64,000 nt of DNA, taken from an uncultured Draconibacterium sp. (GTDB taxonomy: Bacteria > Bacteroidota > Bacteroidia > Bacteroidales > Prolixibacteraceae). The notes under the pieces were generated by a model. The model saw only the letters and a program-made list of their open reading frames with translations, was not told the origin of the DNA and made no database searches. The stretch is from positions 1,875,501 through 1,939,500 of the forward strand of contig NZ_OY771647.1 of assembly GCF_963674925.1 (NCBI RefSeq). Direction: 5' to 3'. Positions 16,948-26,175 of the stretch are shown piece by piece. Each line of letters begins with the position of its first letter. Positions within the stretch are counted from its first letter, which is position 1. A program made the position numbers and the translations under genes.

Positions 16948-19599
16948 ATGGAATATAAATTCGCAGAAATAGAGCCGAAATGGCAAAAGTACTGGGAGGA
17001 AAACAAAACGTTTAAAACCAACGACGATTACTCAAAACCAAAATATTACATACTCGATATGTTCCCGTATCCTTCGGGAGCAGGATTGCATGTTGGTCAC
17101 CCTGAGGGTTATACCGCAACCGATATTTTGAGCCGTTACAAACGTATGAAAGGCTTTAATGTGTTGCATCCAATGGGCTACGATGCTTTTGGTTTGCCAG
17201 CCGAACAGTACGCTATGCAAACGGGTACACACCCGGCAATTACCACTCAGAAAAACTGCGATAATTTCCGTCGACAGATTAAAGCCATTGGTTTGAGTTA
17301 TGATTGGGATCGTGAAATAAACACCACCGACCCAAAATATTTTAAGTGGACACAGTGGATCTTCAAAAAATTATACGACACTTATTTTGATGAAGAGCAA
17401 CAAAAAGGACGACCAATTTCGGAATTGGTAATTCCTGAAGAAGTTAAAGCAAAAGGCGAAGAGGCTGTAAAAACATACATCAGCGAAAAACGTCTGGCCT
17501 ACTACGATAACGCACAGGTTTGGTGGTGCGATTCGTGTAAAACAGTGTGTGCCAACGAAGAGGTGCTAACGGATGGTTCGCACGAAAAATGTGGTAATAC
17601 GGTTATCCGCAAAAACCTGAAACAATGGTTGCTGCGTATTCCTCATTATGGTGAGAGATTGCTGAGCGGGCTTGAAAACCTGGATTGGCCGGAAGGTGTA
17701 AAAGACATGCAACGCAACTGGATTGGTAAATCAACCGGTGCCGAAGTGGATTTTGCAATCGATGGGCTGGATAAAAATTTGCGTGTTTACACAACGCGTC
17801 CTGATACTTTGTTTGGTGCAACTTACATGGTAATTGCGCCGGAGCACGAGTTGGTAAATGAAATTGTTACCGATGACAAAAAAGAAGCGGTAGATGCATA
17901 TATAAAAGCTGCGGCTTTAAAGTCGGATTTAGATCGTACAGATCTGGCTAAAGAAAAGACCGGAGTATTTACAGGCCGTTATGCTGTTAATCCTGTTAAT
18001 AAACAATTGATTCCGATTTGGGTGGCTGATTATGTATTGATGGTTTACGGAACAGGTGCAATTATGGCCGTTCCGGCACACGACACCCGCGACTTTGAGT
18101 TTGCAAAAGAATTTAACATCGATATCAACTGCATTCTCGATCCGAAAGATGCTGAGAACCGCGAAGAGATTTTAGCCGGAGATGCCTGCTGGACAGAAGA
18201 CGGTGCTTACATTAACTCTTCGAGCGATGAGACCGGATTGGATATAAACGGCTTGAATAAAGCTGCAGGTATTCAACAAGTTGTTGAGTGGCTCGAAAAG
18301 CAAGGTATTGGAAAAGCAACCGTTAATTTTAAATTGCGCGACTGGCTGTTTAGCCGTCAGCGTTATTGGGGCGAGCCGTTCCCTGTAATTCACTGGGAAG
18401 ATGGTGAAGTAAGCCTGGTTGAAGATGAAGACTTACCATTACAATTGCCAAATTTGGAAGAATATTCACCAAGTGAAACAGGCGAATCGCCATTGGCAAA
18501 TGCCGAAGACTGGTTAACGGTTACTGATAAAAACGGACGAAAAGGCCGCCGCGAAACCAACACCATGCCACAGTGGGCCGGTTCGTGCTGGTACTATTTG
18601 CGCTACATCGATCCGAATAACGAAGACAGTATTTTCGATGTAAAAAAGGAACAGTATTGGATGCCTGTTGATTTGTATGTTGGTGGTGCTGAGCACGCGG
18701 TATTGCACCTGTTGTACTCGCGTTTCTGGCACAAAGTGTTGTTCGACTTGGGTGTAGTTTCAACCGACGAGCCCTTCCAAAAACTGTTTAACCAGGGAAT
18801 GATTCTAGCCTTTGCCTACGAAACTGCAACAGGTGCAAAAGTAGCTTCTGATTTGGTAGAGGAAAAAGACGGTAAATATTTCCACACAGAAACCGGCGAG
18901 GAACTGAGACAGATCGTAGCAAAAATGTCGAAGTCGCTGAAGAATGTGGTGAATCCTGATGATGTTATCGCGCATTACGGTGCCGATTCGCTGCGTTTGT
19001 ACGAAATGTTTATGGGGCCGCTTGACGAGCGAAAGCCCTGGGCTGAAAACGGTGTGAAAGGAGTTTTCAACTTCCTGGCGCGTGCTTATCGTTTCTTTGC
19101 CGATCCAACAAAGATTGTAGAAGGAGAAGAAGATAAAGAGGTGGCTAAATTGCTGCATCAAACCATACAGAAAGTTGCGCACGACATTGAGAACATGAAG
19201 TTCAATACCGGAATTTCGGCGCTGATGGTTTTTAATAATCTGGCAATAAAAAAAGGAAAAGTTACCAAACAAACGGCTGAAACCTTTGCCACAATACTGG
19301 CGCCTTATGCACCACACATGGCCGAAGAATTATGGTCGCTTTATGGAAATAAAGAAACTTTGGCCTACGAAACCTGGCCCGAGGTTGACCAAAGTTTGCT
19401 AACCGAAGATTCGCACGAATACCCGGTGTCGTTTAACGGTAAAATGCGCTTTAAAATTGAGCTGCCGTTGGATATGCCAAAAGATGAAATTGAAAAGACA
19501 GTGCTTGCCGACGAGCGCGCTGCCAAATGGATGGAAGGAAAAACCGTTCGGAAATTCATTTTTGTACCCAAAAAGATCATCAATATTGCTGTAGGATAG
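16948..19599 (+). CDS. leuS: Leucyl-tRNA synthetase
   Basis: 883 residues, a normal bacterial LeuRS. Class I signatures are the HIGH motif as HVGH (48-51) and KMSKS (659-663). The CP1 editing insertion lies between, with the TTRPDT segment (about 282-287) typical of the editing threonine-rich region. Four cysteines near 195-212 (CDSCKTVC...C) fit the LeuRS zinc-binding module. The protein charges tRNA-Leu and edits mis-activated amino acids. It has its own -7 box and a strong terminator 34 bp after the stop. Confidence 0.97.
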   Translation: MEYKFAEIEPKWQKYWEENKTFKTNDDYSKPKYYILDMFPYPSGAGLHVGHPEGYTATDILSRYKRMKGFNVLHPMGYDAFGLPAEQYAMQTGTHPAITTQKNCDNFRRQIKAIGLSYDWDREINTTDPKYFKWTQWIFKKLYDTYFDEEQQKGRPISELVIPEEVKAKGEEAVKTYISEKRLAYYDNAQVWWCDSCKTVCANEEVLTDGSHEKCGNTVIRKNLKQWLLRIPHYGERLLSGLENLDWPEGVKDMQRNWIGKSTGAEVDFAIDGLDKNLRVYTTRPDTLFGATYMVIAPEHELVNEIVTDDKKEAVDAYIKAAALKSDLDRTDLAKEKTGVFTGRYAVNPVNKQLIPIWVADYVLMVYGTGAIMAVPAHDTRDFEFAKEFNIDINCILDPKDAENREEILAGDACWTEDGAYINSSSDETGLDINGLNKAAGIQQVVEWLEKQGIGKATVNFKLRDWLFSRQRYWGEPFPVIHWEDGEVSLVEDEDLPLQLPNLEEYSPSETGESPLANAEDWLTVTDKNGRKGRRETNTMPQWAGSCWYYLRYIDPNNEDSIFDVKKEQYWMPVDLYVGGAEHAVLHLLYSRFWHKVLFDLGVVSTDEPFQKLFNQGMILAFAYETATGAKVASDLVEEKDGKYFHTETGEELRQIVAKMSKSLKNVVNPDDVIAHYGADSLRLYEMFMGPLDERKPWAENGVKGVFNFLARAYRFFADPTKIVEGEEDKEVAKLLHQTIQKVAHDIENMKFNTGISALMVFNNLAIKKGKVTKQTAETFATILAPYAPHMAEELWSLYGNKETLAYETWPEVDQSLLTEDSHEYPVSFNGKMRFKIELPLDMPKDEIEKTVLADERAAKWMEGKTVRKFIFVPKKIINIAVG

Positions 19600-19632
19600 T
19601 AAGTTAAACTTTTAGTTTTCACGAGATATTTT

Positions 19633-19667
19633 GAAAGGGCAACCACATGGTTGCCCTTTCATTTTTT
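19633..19667 (+). terminator. leuS terminator
   Basis: Perfect 12-bp stem GAAAGGGCAACC/GGTTGCCCTTTC with an ACAT loop, followed by a T run. Confidence 0.92.
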
Positions 19668-19767
19668 AAATCTATATAATTTCGCAAATCCCTGACAATC
19701 ATCACAAATTTTTCAGAAAAGGCTTTGTTCATTTGCGCGATTTTTGAATACATTCATATAACGAGAA

Positions 19768-20646
19768 ATGGTAAAAGAAATATTATCAGAAAATACACGC
19801 ATTGGACGTTTGGTACAGGACTATGCGATTATCACGTTTGGGTTGCTGTTGTTTGCAGCCGGCTGGGTATTGTTTCTAATTCCTGCAGAAATTACCGGCG
19901 GAGGAATTAGTGGTGTGGCTGCAGTAATATATTTTGCCACTAAAATACCTGTGAGTATTACCTACCTGGCAATCAATGCTGTGTTGGTGCTTATTGCCAT
20001 AAAAATTCTGGGAGCCAATTACGGCGTGAAAACCATTTACAGTATTTTGGTTTTAACAGGTTTTTTTGCGCTTTTTGAGAATGTGTTAAGCGAGCCCATT
20101 GTGGACGATACTTTTCTTTCGGCAGTGCTGGGAGGTATGTTTGGAGGTATTGGTCTGGGTGTTGTTTTTTCGAGAGGAGGAAGTACCGGAGGCACCGATA
20201 TTTTTGCCATGATAATAAACAAATACCGGAATATAAGTCCGGGGCGTATTATTATGCTTTGCGACGTGATTATTATTGCTTCTTCGTATGTGGTGTTTCG
20301 TTCGCCCGAGAAACTGGTGTATGGCTACGTTTCTATGTGGGTGGTTTCGTATTCGCTCGATTCGTTTTTGAGTGGTGCCAACCGCTCGGCGCAAATGTTT
20401 ATTATCTCTAAAGAATACAAAGAAATTGCGGAATATATCAATAACGAAGCCATTCGCGGAGTTACCTTACTGGATGGCTCGGGGTGGTACACCAAAAAGG
20501 AAACAAAAGTGATTATGTCAGTTGTGCGAAAAAAAGAAACCGGTGCCATCTTTCGTAAGATTAAACAAATCGATCCGGATGCTTTTATCTCAATGGGCAG
20601 CGTAATGGGGGTTTACGGCCAGGGTTTCGATAAGTTGAAATGGTAA
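19768..20646 (+). CDS. YitT family membrane protein
   Basis: 292 residues. The N-terminal ~200 residues contain five or six membrane helices with the glycine-rich GGISGVAAVIYF and RGGSTGGTDIFA segments of the YitT (DUF161) domain. The C-terminal ~80 residues form the soluble DUF2179 domain (GVTLLDGSGWYTKKETKVI). Transport function has been suggested for the family, but the substrate is not established. It stands alone between leuS and the M23 lipoprotein. Confidence 0.88.
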   Translation: MVKEILSENTRIGRLVQDYAIITFGLLLFAAGWVLFLIPAEITGGGISGVAAVIYFATKIPVSITYLAINAVLVLIAIKILGANYGVKTIYSILVLTGFFALFENVLSEPIVDDTFLSAVLGGMFGGIGLGVVFSRGGSTGGTDIFAMIINKYRNISPGRIIMLCDVIIIASSYVVFRSPEKLVYGYVSMWVVSYSLDSFLSGANRSAQMFIISKEYKEIAEYINNEAIRGVTLLDGSGWYTKKETKVIMSVVRKKETGAIFRKIKQIDPDAFISMGSVMGVYGQGFDKLKW

Positions 20647-20714
20647 TCGATACTCCCGGCAAACATTTATTTTTCGTCTAAAAATTCAATTTTTTAAATA
20701 AATACATACTAATC

Positions 20715-20743
20715 TTGTTATCTATACAGTTTTCTTATTTTTG
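20715..20743 (+). promoter_or_regulatory. Promoter of the M23 lipoprotein gene
   Basis: A -33 TTG (20715-20717) and a -7 box TATTTTTG (20736-20743, TAnnTTTG consensus) separated by 18 bp, about 20 bp before the ATG at 20763. Confidence 0.65.
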
Positions 20744-20762
20744 CATTTAATAAAATCTGAAG

Positions 20763-22040
20763 ATGAGGAAATTGAGATCGATAGTTGTGGGGATGGGACT
20801 CATTGTTGCACTGAGTCAGTTATTTTCGTGTGCACCTAAAAAAACTCAACAGGAGGAGGCTCCGGTGTTAGATACTGTTGTTGAAGTAAAAATGCCGGAA
20901 TTAAGATATGGGCTTCCCATTGATTCTTTTTCGCTGGAGATGGGGAAAGTGAAAAACAATCAATACCTCAGCCAGATTTTAAATGCGCGTGGTGTGGGCA
21001 TGGGCACCATCGATAAAATTGCCCGTAAATCAAGAGACGTTTTTGATGTCCGAAAAATTAAAAGCGGCGAAAATTTCTGTATTCTTTCAACCCGCGACTC
21101 TGTTCCTGTAGCTAAATATTTTGTTTACGAAAACTCACCGGTTGAATATACCGTTTTCGAACTGACCGATACATTAGGGATTTACCAGGGCGAAAAGGAG
21201 GTGAAAACCCGCCAGCGAACGGCTTATGGTGTTGTGGAATCGTCGTTGTGGAATGCCATGGTGGATAACGGACAAGACCCGATGCTTGCATTGGAACTGT
21301 CGGATATTTTTGCCTGGACTATTGATTTCTTCGCTATTCAGAAAGGCGATCGTTTCCGGGTGATTTACGATGAACAATTTGTTGACTCCGTTTCCATTGG
21401 TATTGGCGAAATTTATGCTGTCGAGTTTGATCATTATGGTGAAGAAAATTATGCTTTCTTCTTCAATCAAAATGATACCCTCTCTTATTTCGATGAACAG
21501 GGAAAAAGTCTTAAAAAAGCTTTTTTGAAAGCTCCACTTCAGTTCTCACGTATAAGTTCGCGGTTTTCAAATAGCCGTATGCATCCTGTTTTGCGTATTC
21601 GTCGCCCACATCAAGGAGTAGATTACGCTGCTCCGAAGGGGACACCGGTTAAAACTATTGGAGACGGAACTGTTATTGCACGTGCTTATCAGGCCCGTGG
21701 CGGTGGTAATTATGTGAAAATAAAACACAATTCGGTTTACACCACCACGTACATGCACCTTTCCGGATTTGGTAAAGGAATTCACGTTGGTGCACAAGTT
21801 AAACAAGGTGATATAATAGGTTATGTAGGAGCAACGGGGCTTGCAACCGGCCCTCATCTTGATTTTAGGATTGCTAAAAATGGACAATTAGTTGATCCTT
21901 TAAAAGTAAAAACTCCTCCCGGGAAATCGGTAGCGGAAGAAAACATGCCACGTTTTATAGCCTTTAAAGATTCATTGATACAGGAGCTGCAAAAAATCCA
22001 ATGGGACGATCTGGATCAAATTCTTGCCAATTCTAATTAG
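20763..22040 (+). CDS. M23 (LytM-type) peptidoglycan endopeptidase-like lipoprotein
   Basis: 425 residues. Lipoprotein signal with lipobox cysteine C23 (LFSC). A central region (about 60-250) resembles the OapA/LysM-like accessory part of Bacteroidota M23 proteins. The LytM domain spans about 265-375. Zinc ligands visible are H283 and D287 in HQGVDYAAPKGTPV and H365 in GPHLDFR; H332 (YMHLSG) is the usual catalytic histidine. The canonical HxH is HLD here (D367 in place of the second His), so catalysis may be altered. It probably acts on cell-wall cross-links or regulates amidases in the periplasm. Confidence 0.85.
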   Translation: MRKLRSIVVGMGLIVALSQLFSCAPKKTQQEEAPVLDTVVEVKMPELRYGLPIDSFSLEMGKVKNNQYLSQILNARGVGMGTIDKIARKSRDVFDVRKIKSGENFCILSTRDSVPVAKYFVYENSPVEYTVFELTDTLGIYQGEKEVKTRQRTAYGVVESSLWNAMVDNGQDPMLALELSDIFAWTIDFFAIQKGDRFRVIYDEQFVDSVSIGIGEIYAVEFDHYGEENYAFFFNQNDTLSYFDEQGKSLKKAFLKAPLQFSRISSRFSNSRMHPVLRIRRPHQGVDYAAPKGTPVKTIGDGTVIARAYQARGGGNYVKIKHNSVYTTTYMHLSGFGKGIHVGAQVKQGDIIGYVGATGLATGPHLDFRIAKNGQLVDPLKVKTPPGKSVAEENMPRFIAFKDSLIQELQKIQWDDLDQILANSN

Positions 22041-22369
22041 CTCGATAATTATTTTTGAATCGTCGGGTTGTTTGATGATTCAGCTTTAAGGCCACTGCTC
22101 TATTCTTTAAATTCATATTTTACACCCTTCACTTAAATTTAGACAGTCTATAAATTGCTTAGTTCAAAAACTTCAATTTATTTCTCAATTAGTAAGCTAT
22201 GTAATTCCTGCATGTAAACGATATGCACCATGGTTTGTAATGAATTAGTCAAAAAATGTAACCTTCTAATTTCGAGACAGTTTAAAATACTATTCTTTCT
22301 GTTCTGAACGTATATCATTTTAGAAATTAGTTCTAGATTTAAGTTACTAACCTAAATTGAAGTGGATAA
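22041..22369. other. Intergenic region upstream of the cytochrome operon
   Basis: 329 bp, AT-rich, without a convincing gene or terminator hairpin. It must contain the promoter of the six-gene cytochrome operon. TAATTTCG near 22267-22274 is a near match to TAnnTTTG, but I would not assign it firmly. Confidence 0.5.
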
Positions 22370-23239
22370 ATGGGACGGTATTGGCATTCACTGTACTTAC
22401 TATCACTAGTGTCAATTACAATTTTTGTATTTGTCTTTTTAGCTGTTTACGGAGCTGATTACTATTTGGCAGATATCGGTGAGCGACATTTTCATGAACA
22501 AGATGCTTTGTTGAGACCAACAGGTTTTATCGGGCACGGACTTGGAATTATTGGAGCCACTTTAATGGTAATTGGCGTTTTTGGTTATATGGCGCGCAAA
22601 AGATTCAGGTTTTTGTCGAGGTTAGGCGTGTTAAAACACTGGCTCGAGTTTCACATCTTTCTGTGCACGCTTGGGCCAATCATGGTTTTGTTTCACACCT
22701 CATTTAAATTCGGTGGTATTGTGGCAGTGAGCTTTTGGAGCATGGTAGCAGTTGTCATCAGCGGTGTCATCGGTCGGGTTATTTATTTACAAATACCGCG
22801 TACCATTGAAGGGCGGGAAATGAGTCTGAACGAACTGAATAAAATGGAAGCCCAACTTTGGGCACAGTCCGGCGAAGGCAATGAAGCACTTTCTGCCGGT
22901 ATGCAAAAGGTTAATGTTGCATTAAAAACGCAGGCTTACTGCGAAGAAAGAAACTATCTGTACCGACTGGCAAATCGATTGCGATTTGAACGGTCGTTAG
23001 TTGCAGAATTGCGAAAGGAACTAAAACAGAAAGGTTTTAAAGGCAAAGATTACCGGAAAGCTATAAAAATATTGAGATCAAAAATCATAATGAACCGTCG
23101 AATTGCGTGGCTTTCGACTATGCAAAAACTAATGCGCTACTGGCATGTAGTACACCTTCCGTTTGCTTTAATAATGCTGGTAATTATGTTGGTTCATATT
23201 GTTGTGGCTTTGCTTTTTGGTTACACCTGGATTTTTTAA
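22370..23239 (+). CDS. b-type cytochrome-like membrane protein of the multihaem operon
   Basis: 289 residues. Five membrane helices: about 7-30, 52-74, 88-110, 114-138 and 259-288. A long basic, probably cytoplasmic segment (about 142-258) lies between the last two. Histidines within or at the ends of helices (H56, H90, H95, H109, H259, H262, H276) are well placed to bind two b haems. I recognise no exact family; it recalls ferric-reductase or succinate-dehydrogenase-type anchors. As first gene of the operon, 3 bp before the ferredoxin/flavin oxidoreductase, it most likely passes electrons across the inner membrane to periplasmic c-type cytochromes. Confidence 0.72.
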   Translation: MGRYWHSLYLLSLVSITIFVFVFLAVYGADYYLADIGERHFHEQDALLRPTGFIGHGLGIIGATLMVIGVFGYMARKRFRFLSRLGVLKHWLEFHIFLCTLGPIMVLFHTSFKFGGIVAVSFWSMVAVVISGVIGRVIYLQIPRTIEGREMSLNELNKMEAQLWAQSGEGNEALSAGMQKVNVALKTQAYCEERNYLYRLANRLRFERSLVAELRKELKQKGFKGKDYRKAIKILRSKIIMNRRIAWLSTMQKLMRYWHVVHLPFALIMLVIMLVHIVVALLFGYTWIF

Positions 23240-23242
23240 ACT

Positions 23243-24576
23243 ATGGAAAATTCACTGGAACAAATATTGATTTACGGCGTAGTAGCCATTTTTCTGCTGG
23301 GGGTAGTTTTTATCTATATCCGGAAATTGCGACGCGAATCGAAGATAGTTGAAGATAAGATACAACGGGCAAGAGAAGAAGGCTTGTACGAACCGGTTTC
23401 ATTACATCCGGTTGTCGATCCAAATTCATGTATTCAAAGTGGAGCCTGTATTCGAGCTTGTCCTGAACATGATATTCTTGGAATCAGGAATGGAAAAGCA
23501 ACGGTCATTAATGCCAGCAGTGTGTGGGGCATGGCGCTTGTTTTCATGCCTGTCCAACGCAGGCTATTTCGCTTTTTATCGGCACCGAAAAGCGGGGCGT
23601 TGATCTGCCGCATGTTAATCAAACATTCGAAACCAATGTAAAAGGAATGTTTATTGCCGGCGAAATGGGAGGAATGGGACTTATAAGAAATGCAGTGGAA
23701 CAGGGGCGGCAAGCTGTTCAGAATCTTTCGAAAGGAATAAAATCGGAAAGCGAAACACAATACGATTTGATTGTGATTGGCGCAGGACCGGCAGGAATTT
23801 CTGCCACACTGGAGGCAAAACGCCTGAAATTGAAAACGCTTACATTGGAACAAGATACGTTGGGTGGAACTGTTTACACTTTTCCACGGGCGAAAGTTGT
23901 AATGACCTCGCCAATGGATCTGCCGTTGTTTGGAAAAGTAAAACTTTACGATACCAGCAAACCTGAATTGCTGGATTTGTGGAACGAAGTTCTATCAAAA
24001 AACGACATTCAAATTAACGAAAAACAAAAGGTGGATAAGATAACAAAAACAGAACAGGGTTTTTGTGTGGAATGCAACAACGGAGCAGAGTACTCCGCGC
24101 AACGCGTTTTGCTGGCTATTGGCCGACGTGGCACACCACGAAAGTTAAATATTCCGGGCGAAAATTTGCCAAAAGTTGCTTACCGATTGCTCGAGCCTGA
24201 ACTGATTTCCGGTAATAAAATATTGGTTGTTGGAGGTGGTGATTCGGCTGTTGAATCAGCGCTGTTGCTGAATGAAACGAACGAAGTTACACTTTCGTAC
24301 CGGAAGGAAACCTTTTCGCGCCTAAAACCGAAAAACCGAAAAAAACTGGAAGAAGCCATTGAGTCGAAGCTATTGAATGTGATTTTGAATTCAAATGTAA
24401 GCGCCATTGACGAAGAGCATGTGCGCTTGAAAATTGCCAATCAACAAGAGGAGTTGGTAATTGAAAATAACCTGGTTTACATTTTTGCCGGAGGAGAATT
24501 GCCAACTGAGTTTTTGCGAAATGCGGGAATTGAAATAACTACAAAGTTTGGCGAAGCAATATTAAAACACACTTAA
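23243..24576 (+). pseudogene. Membrane-anchored ferredoxin / FAD-NAD(P) oxidoreductase, split by a one-base frameshift
   Basis: One protein of about 444 residues in two frames. Residues 1-30 contain a membrane helix. Then come two ferredoxin-like motifs, CIQSGACIRACP and, across the frame change, CVGHGACFHACP. A thioredoxin-reductase-like module follows, with FAD-binding VIGAGPAGISA and NAD(P)-binding VVGGGDSAVESA; the conserved GEMGGMGLIRNAVEQGRQAV segment precedes it. The frame changes at 23519-23521, exactly before the first Cys of the second motif, and restoring one T in AGTGTGTGG joins the frames. Both Fe-S motifs lack the usual second Cys (Ser and His instead). Likely role: oxidise cytoplasmic NAD(P)H and feed the membrane cytochrome. 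Intactness in the living cell is uncertain. Confidence 0.8.
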
Positions 24577-24579
24577 AAC

Positions 24580-26175
24580 TTGAAACCATTTGATAAACAT
24601 ATCGGAATTCTTTTGGCAGTATTTTTTATTGCTGTAAAATCCTTTGCGCAATTATCGCCGGGAGAATTATCTGCGGTACATGCTCATTTGGAAGGACTAA
24701 CAAACTGCACAAAATGTCATGTTCTGGGCGAAAAACAAACCTCGGCAAAATGCCTGGCATGTCATACCGAAATAAAGAAACTGGTGGATCAGAAGAAAGG
24801 TTATCATGCATCGGCAGAAGTAAGCGGGAAACGTTGTGCAGCTTGTCACGGCGAACATTATGGTCGCGATTTTAAAGTGGTTCGGATTGATAAAGATATT
24901 TTCAATCACGATTTAACGGGCTTTAAACTGGAAGCAAAACATGCCGAAATAAGTTGCGCCGATTGTCATAAAGCGGCGTTAATTAAAAACGATATTTCTC
25001 AGAAAAAATCAGCCGGCACTTACCTGGGAATGGGCACTAAGTGCAACGATTGCCATACTGATGTGCACCAGAATACCTTGTCGCAGACTTGTACGACTTG
25101 CCACAACCAGGAGGCTTTTGTCCCGGCTACAGGATTTAATCACGAAACAACTGAATTCCCATTGGTTGGAAAACACGGGGAAGTTGATTGTTCCAAATGC
25201 CATGAGAAAACTACGATGAATGGCAAAGCATTTCAACAGTTTGCCGGGGTCGAATTTGGAAACTGCACCAGCTGCCACGAGGATGTACACAACAATAAAT
25301 TTGGCAACGATTGTCGTAAATGTCACGACGAATTTTCATTCACGCAAGTGAAGAATATTGGCGAGTTTAATCACAACAACACCGACTATCCGTTACGTGG
25401 AAAACATGTTGCGGTAGATTGTAAAGAATGCCACACCTCTGGTAATCACACAAAAGCATTAGCACATAAAAACTGTACCGATTGTCACAGCGATTACCAT
25501 AAAGGACAAATGGCAAAAAACGGAGTTTCACCCGATTGTAATTCCTGTCATTCTGTTCATGGATTTTCGCCTTCTTCTTTTGGACTTGAAAGGCACAACA
25601 AAACCGAATTTGCCCTAAATGGGGCGCATAGGGCAACACCGTGTTTCGAGTGCCATAAAAAAAGTGATGAATGGAATTTTAAGTTTGATCAACTCAATTG
25701 TGTTACCTGTCACGAAAATATTCATGAAAATAAAATCAGCAGCAAATTCATGCCTGATTCCGATTGTCGTTCGTGCCATACTGAGGAATTCTGGAGTCAG
25801 ATAGAATTTAATCATACAAAAACCAATTTTAACCTTGAAGGAAAACATAAAACGGTATCGTGTCGCGATTGCCATTTTACTGAAAATGCCGGGGTTGTAA
25901 CACAGCATTTTGCCGGACTCCCGGTGAACTGCGAAAACTGTCATGATGATATTCATAGGGGACAGTTTAATGAATCTGGAAATAATGATTGTGAACGGTG
26001 CCATACTTTTAATAACTGGCAACCCGAAAAATTCAATCATGATAATGCACGGTTTAAAATCGATGGAAAACATGAAGGGCTGGAATGTATTGCCTGCCAT
26101 AAACCCACCGATAATTTAATCCGGAATTACATCGTTTATAAATTTGAAGATATAACATGCGCAAGTTGTCATTAA
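24580..26175 (+). CDS. 20-haem c-type cytochrome
   Basis: 531 residues from a TTG start 3 bp after the previous stop. Signal peptide of about 23 residues (ends SFAQ). I count 20 CXXCH haem-binding motifs from about residue 42 to the very C-terminus, the last being CASCH directly before the stop. Many units repeat the pattern FNH...(F/Y)PL.GKH..V.C..CH, giving extra histidines as distal ligands for bis-His haems. This resembles the cytochrome c3/c7-like extended multihaem proteins. Periplasmic or surface electron transfer is the likely role. The last 19 bp overlap the start of the 40-haem gene. Confidence 0.9.
   Translation: MKPFDKHIGILLAVFFIAVKSFAQLSPGELSAVHAHLEGLTNCTKCHVLGEKQTSAKCLACHTEIKKLVDQKKGYHASAEVSGKRCAACHGEHYGRDFKVVRIDKDIFNHDLTGFKLEAKHAEISCADCHKAALIKNDISQKKSAGTYLGMGTKCNDCHTDVHQNTLSQTCTTCHNQEAFVPATGFNHETTEFPLVGKHGEVDCSKCHEKTTMNGKAFQQFAGVEFGNCTSCHEDVHNNKFGNDCRKCHDEFSFTQVKNIGEFNHNNTDYPLRGKHVAVDCKECHTSGNHTKALAHKNCTDCHSDYHKGQMAKNGVSPDCNSCHSVHGFSPSSFGLERHNKTEFALNGAHRATPCFECHKKSDEWNFKFDQLNCVTCHENIHENKISSKFMPDSDCRSCHTEEFWSQIEFNHTKTNFNLEGKHKTVSCRDCHFTENAGVVTQHFAGLPVNCENCHDDIHRGQFNESGNNDCERCHTFNNWQPEKFNHDNARFKIDGKHEGLECIACHKPTDNLIRNYIVYKFEDITCASCH

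Noticed and set aside
18805..19317. Antisense frame in leuS
   Set aside because: Shadow of a strongly conserved gene; no start context or motif.
23515..23530. Programmed ribosomal frameshift
   Set aside because: No slippery heptamer or downstream pseudoknot was seen; a one-base loss explains the frames better.
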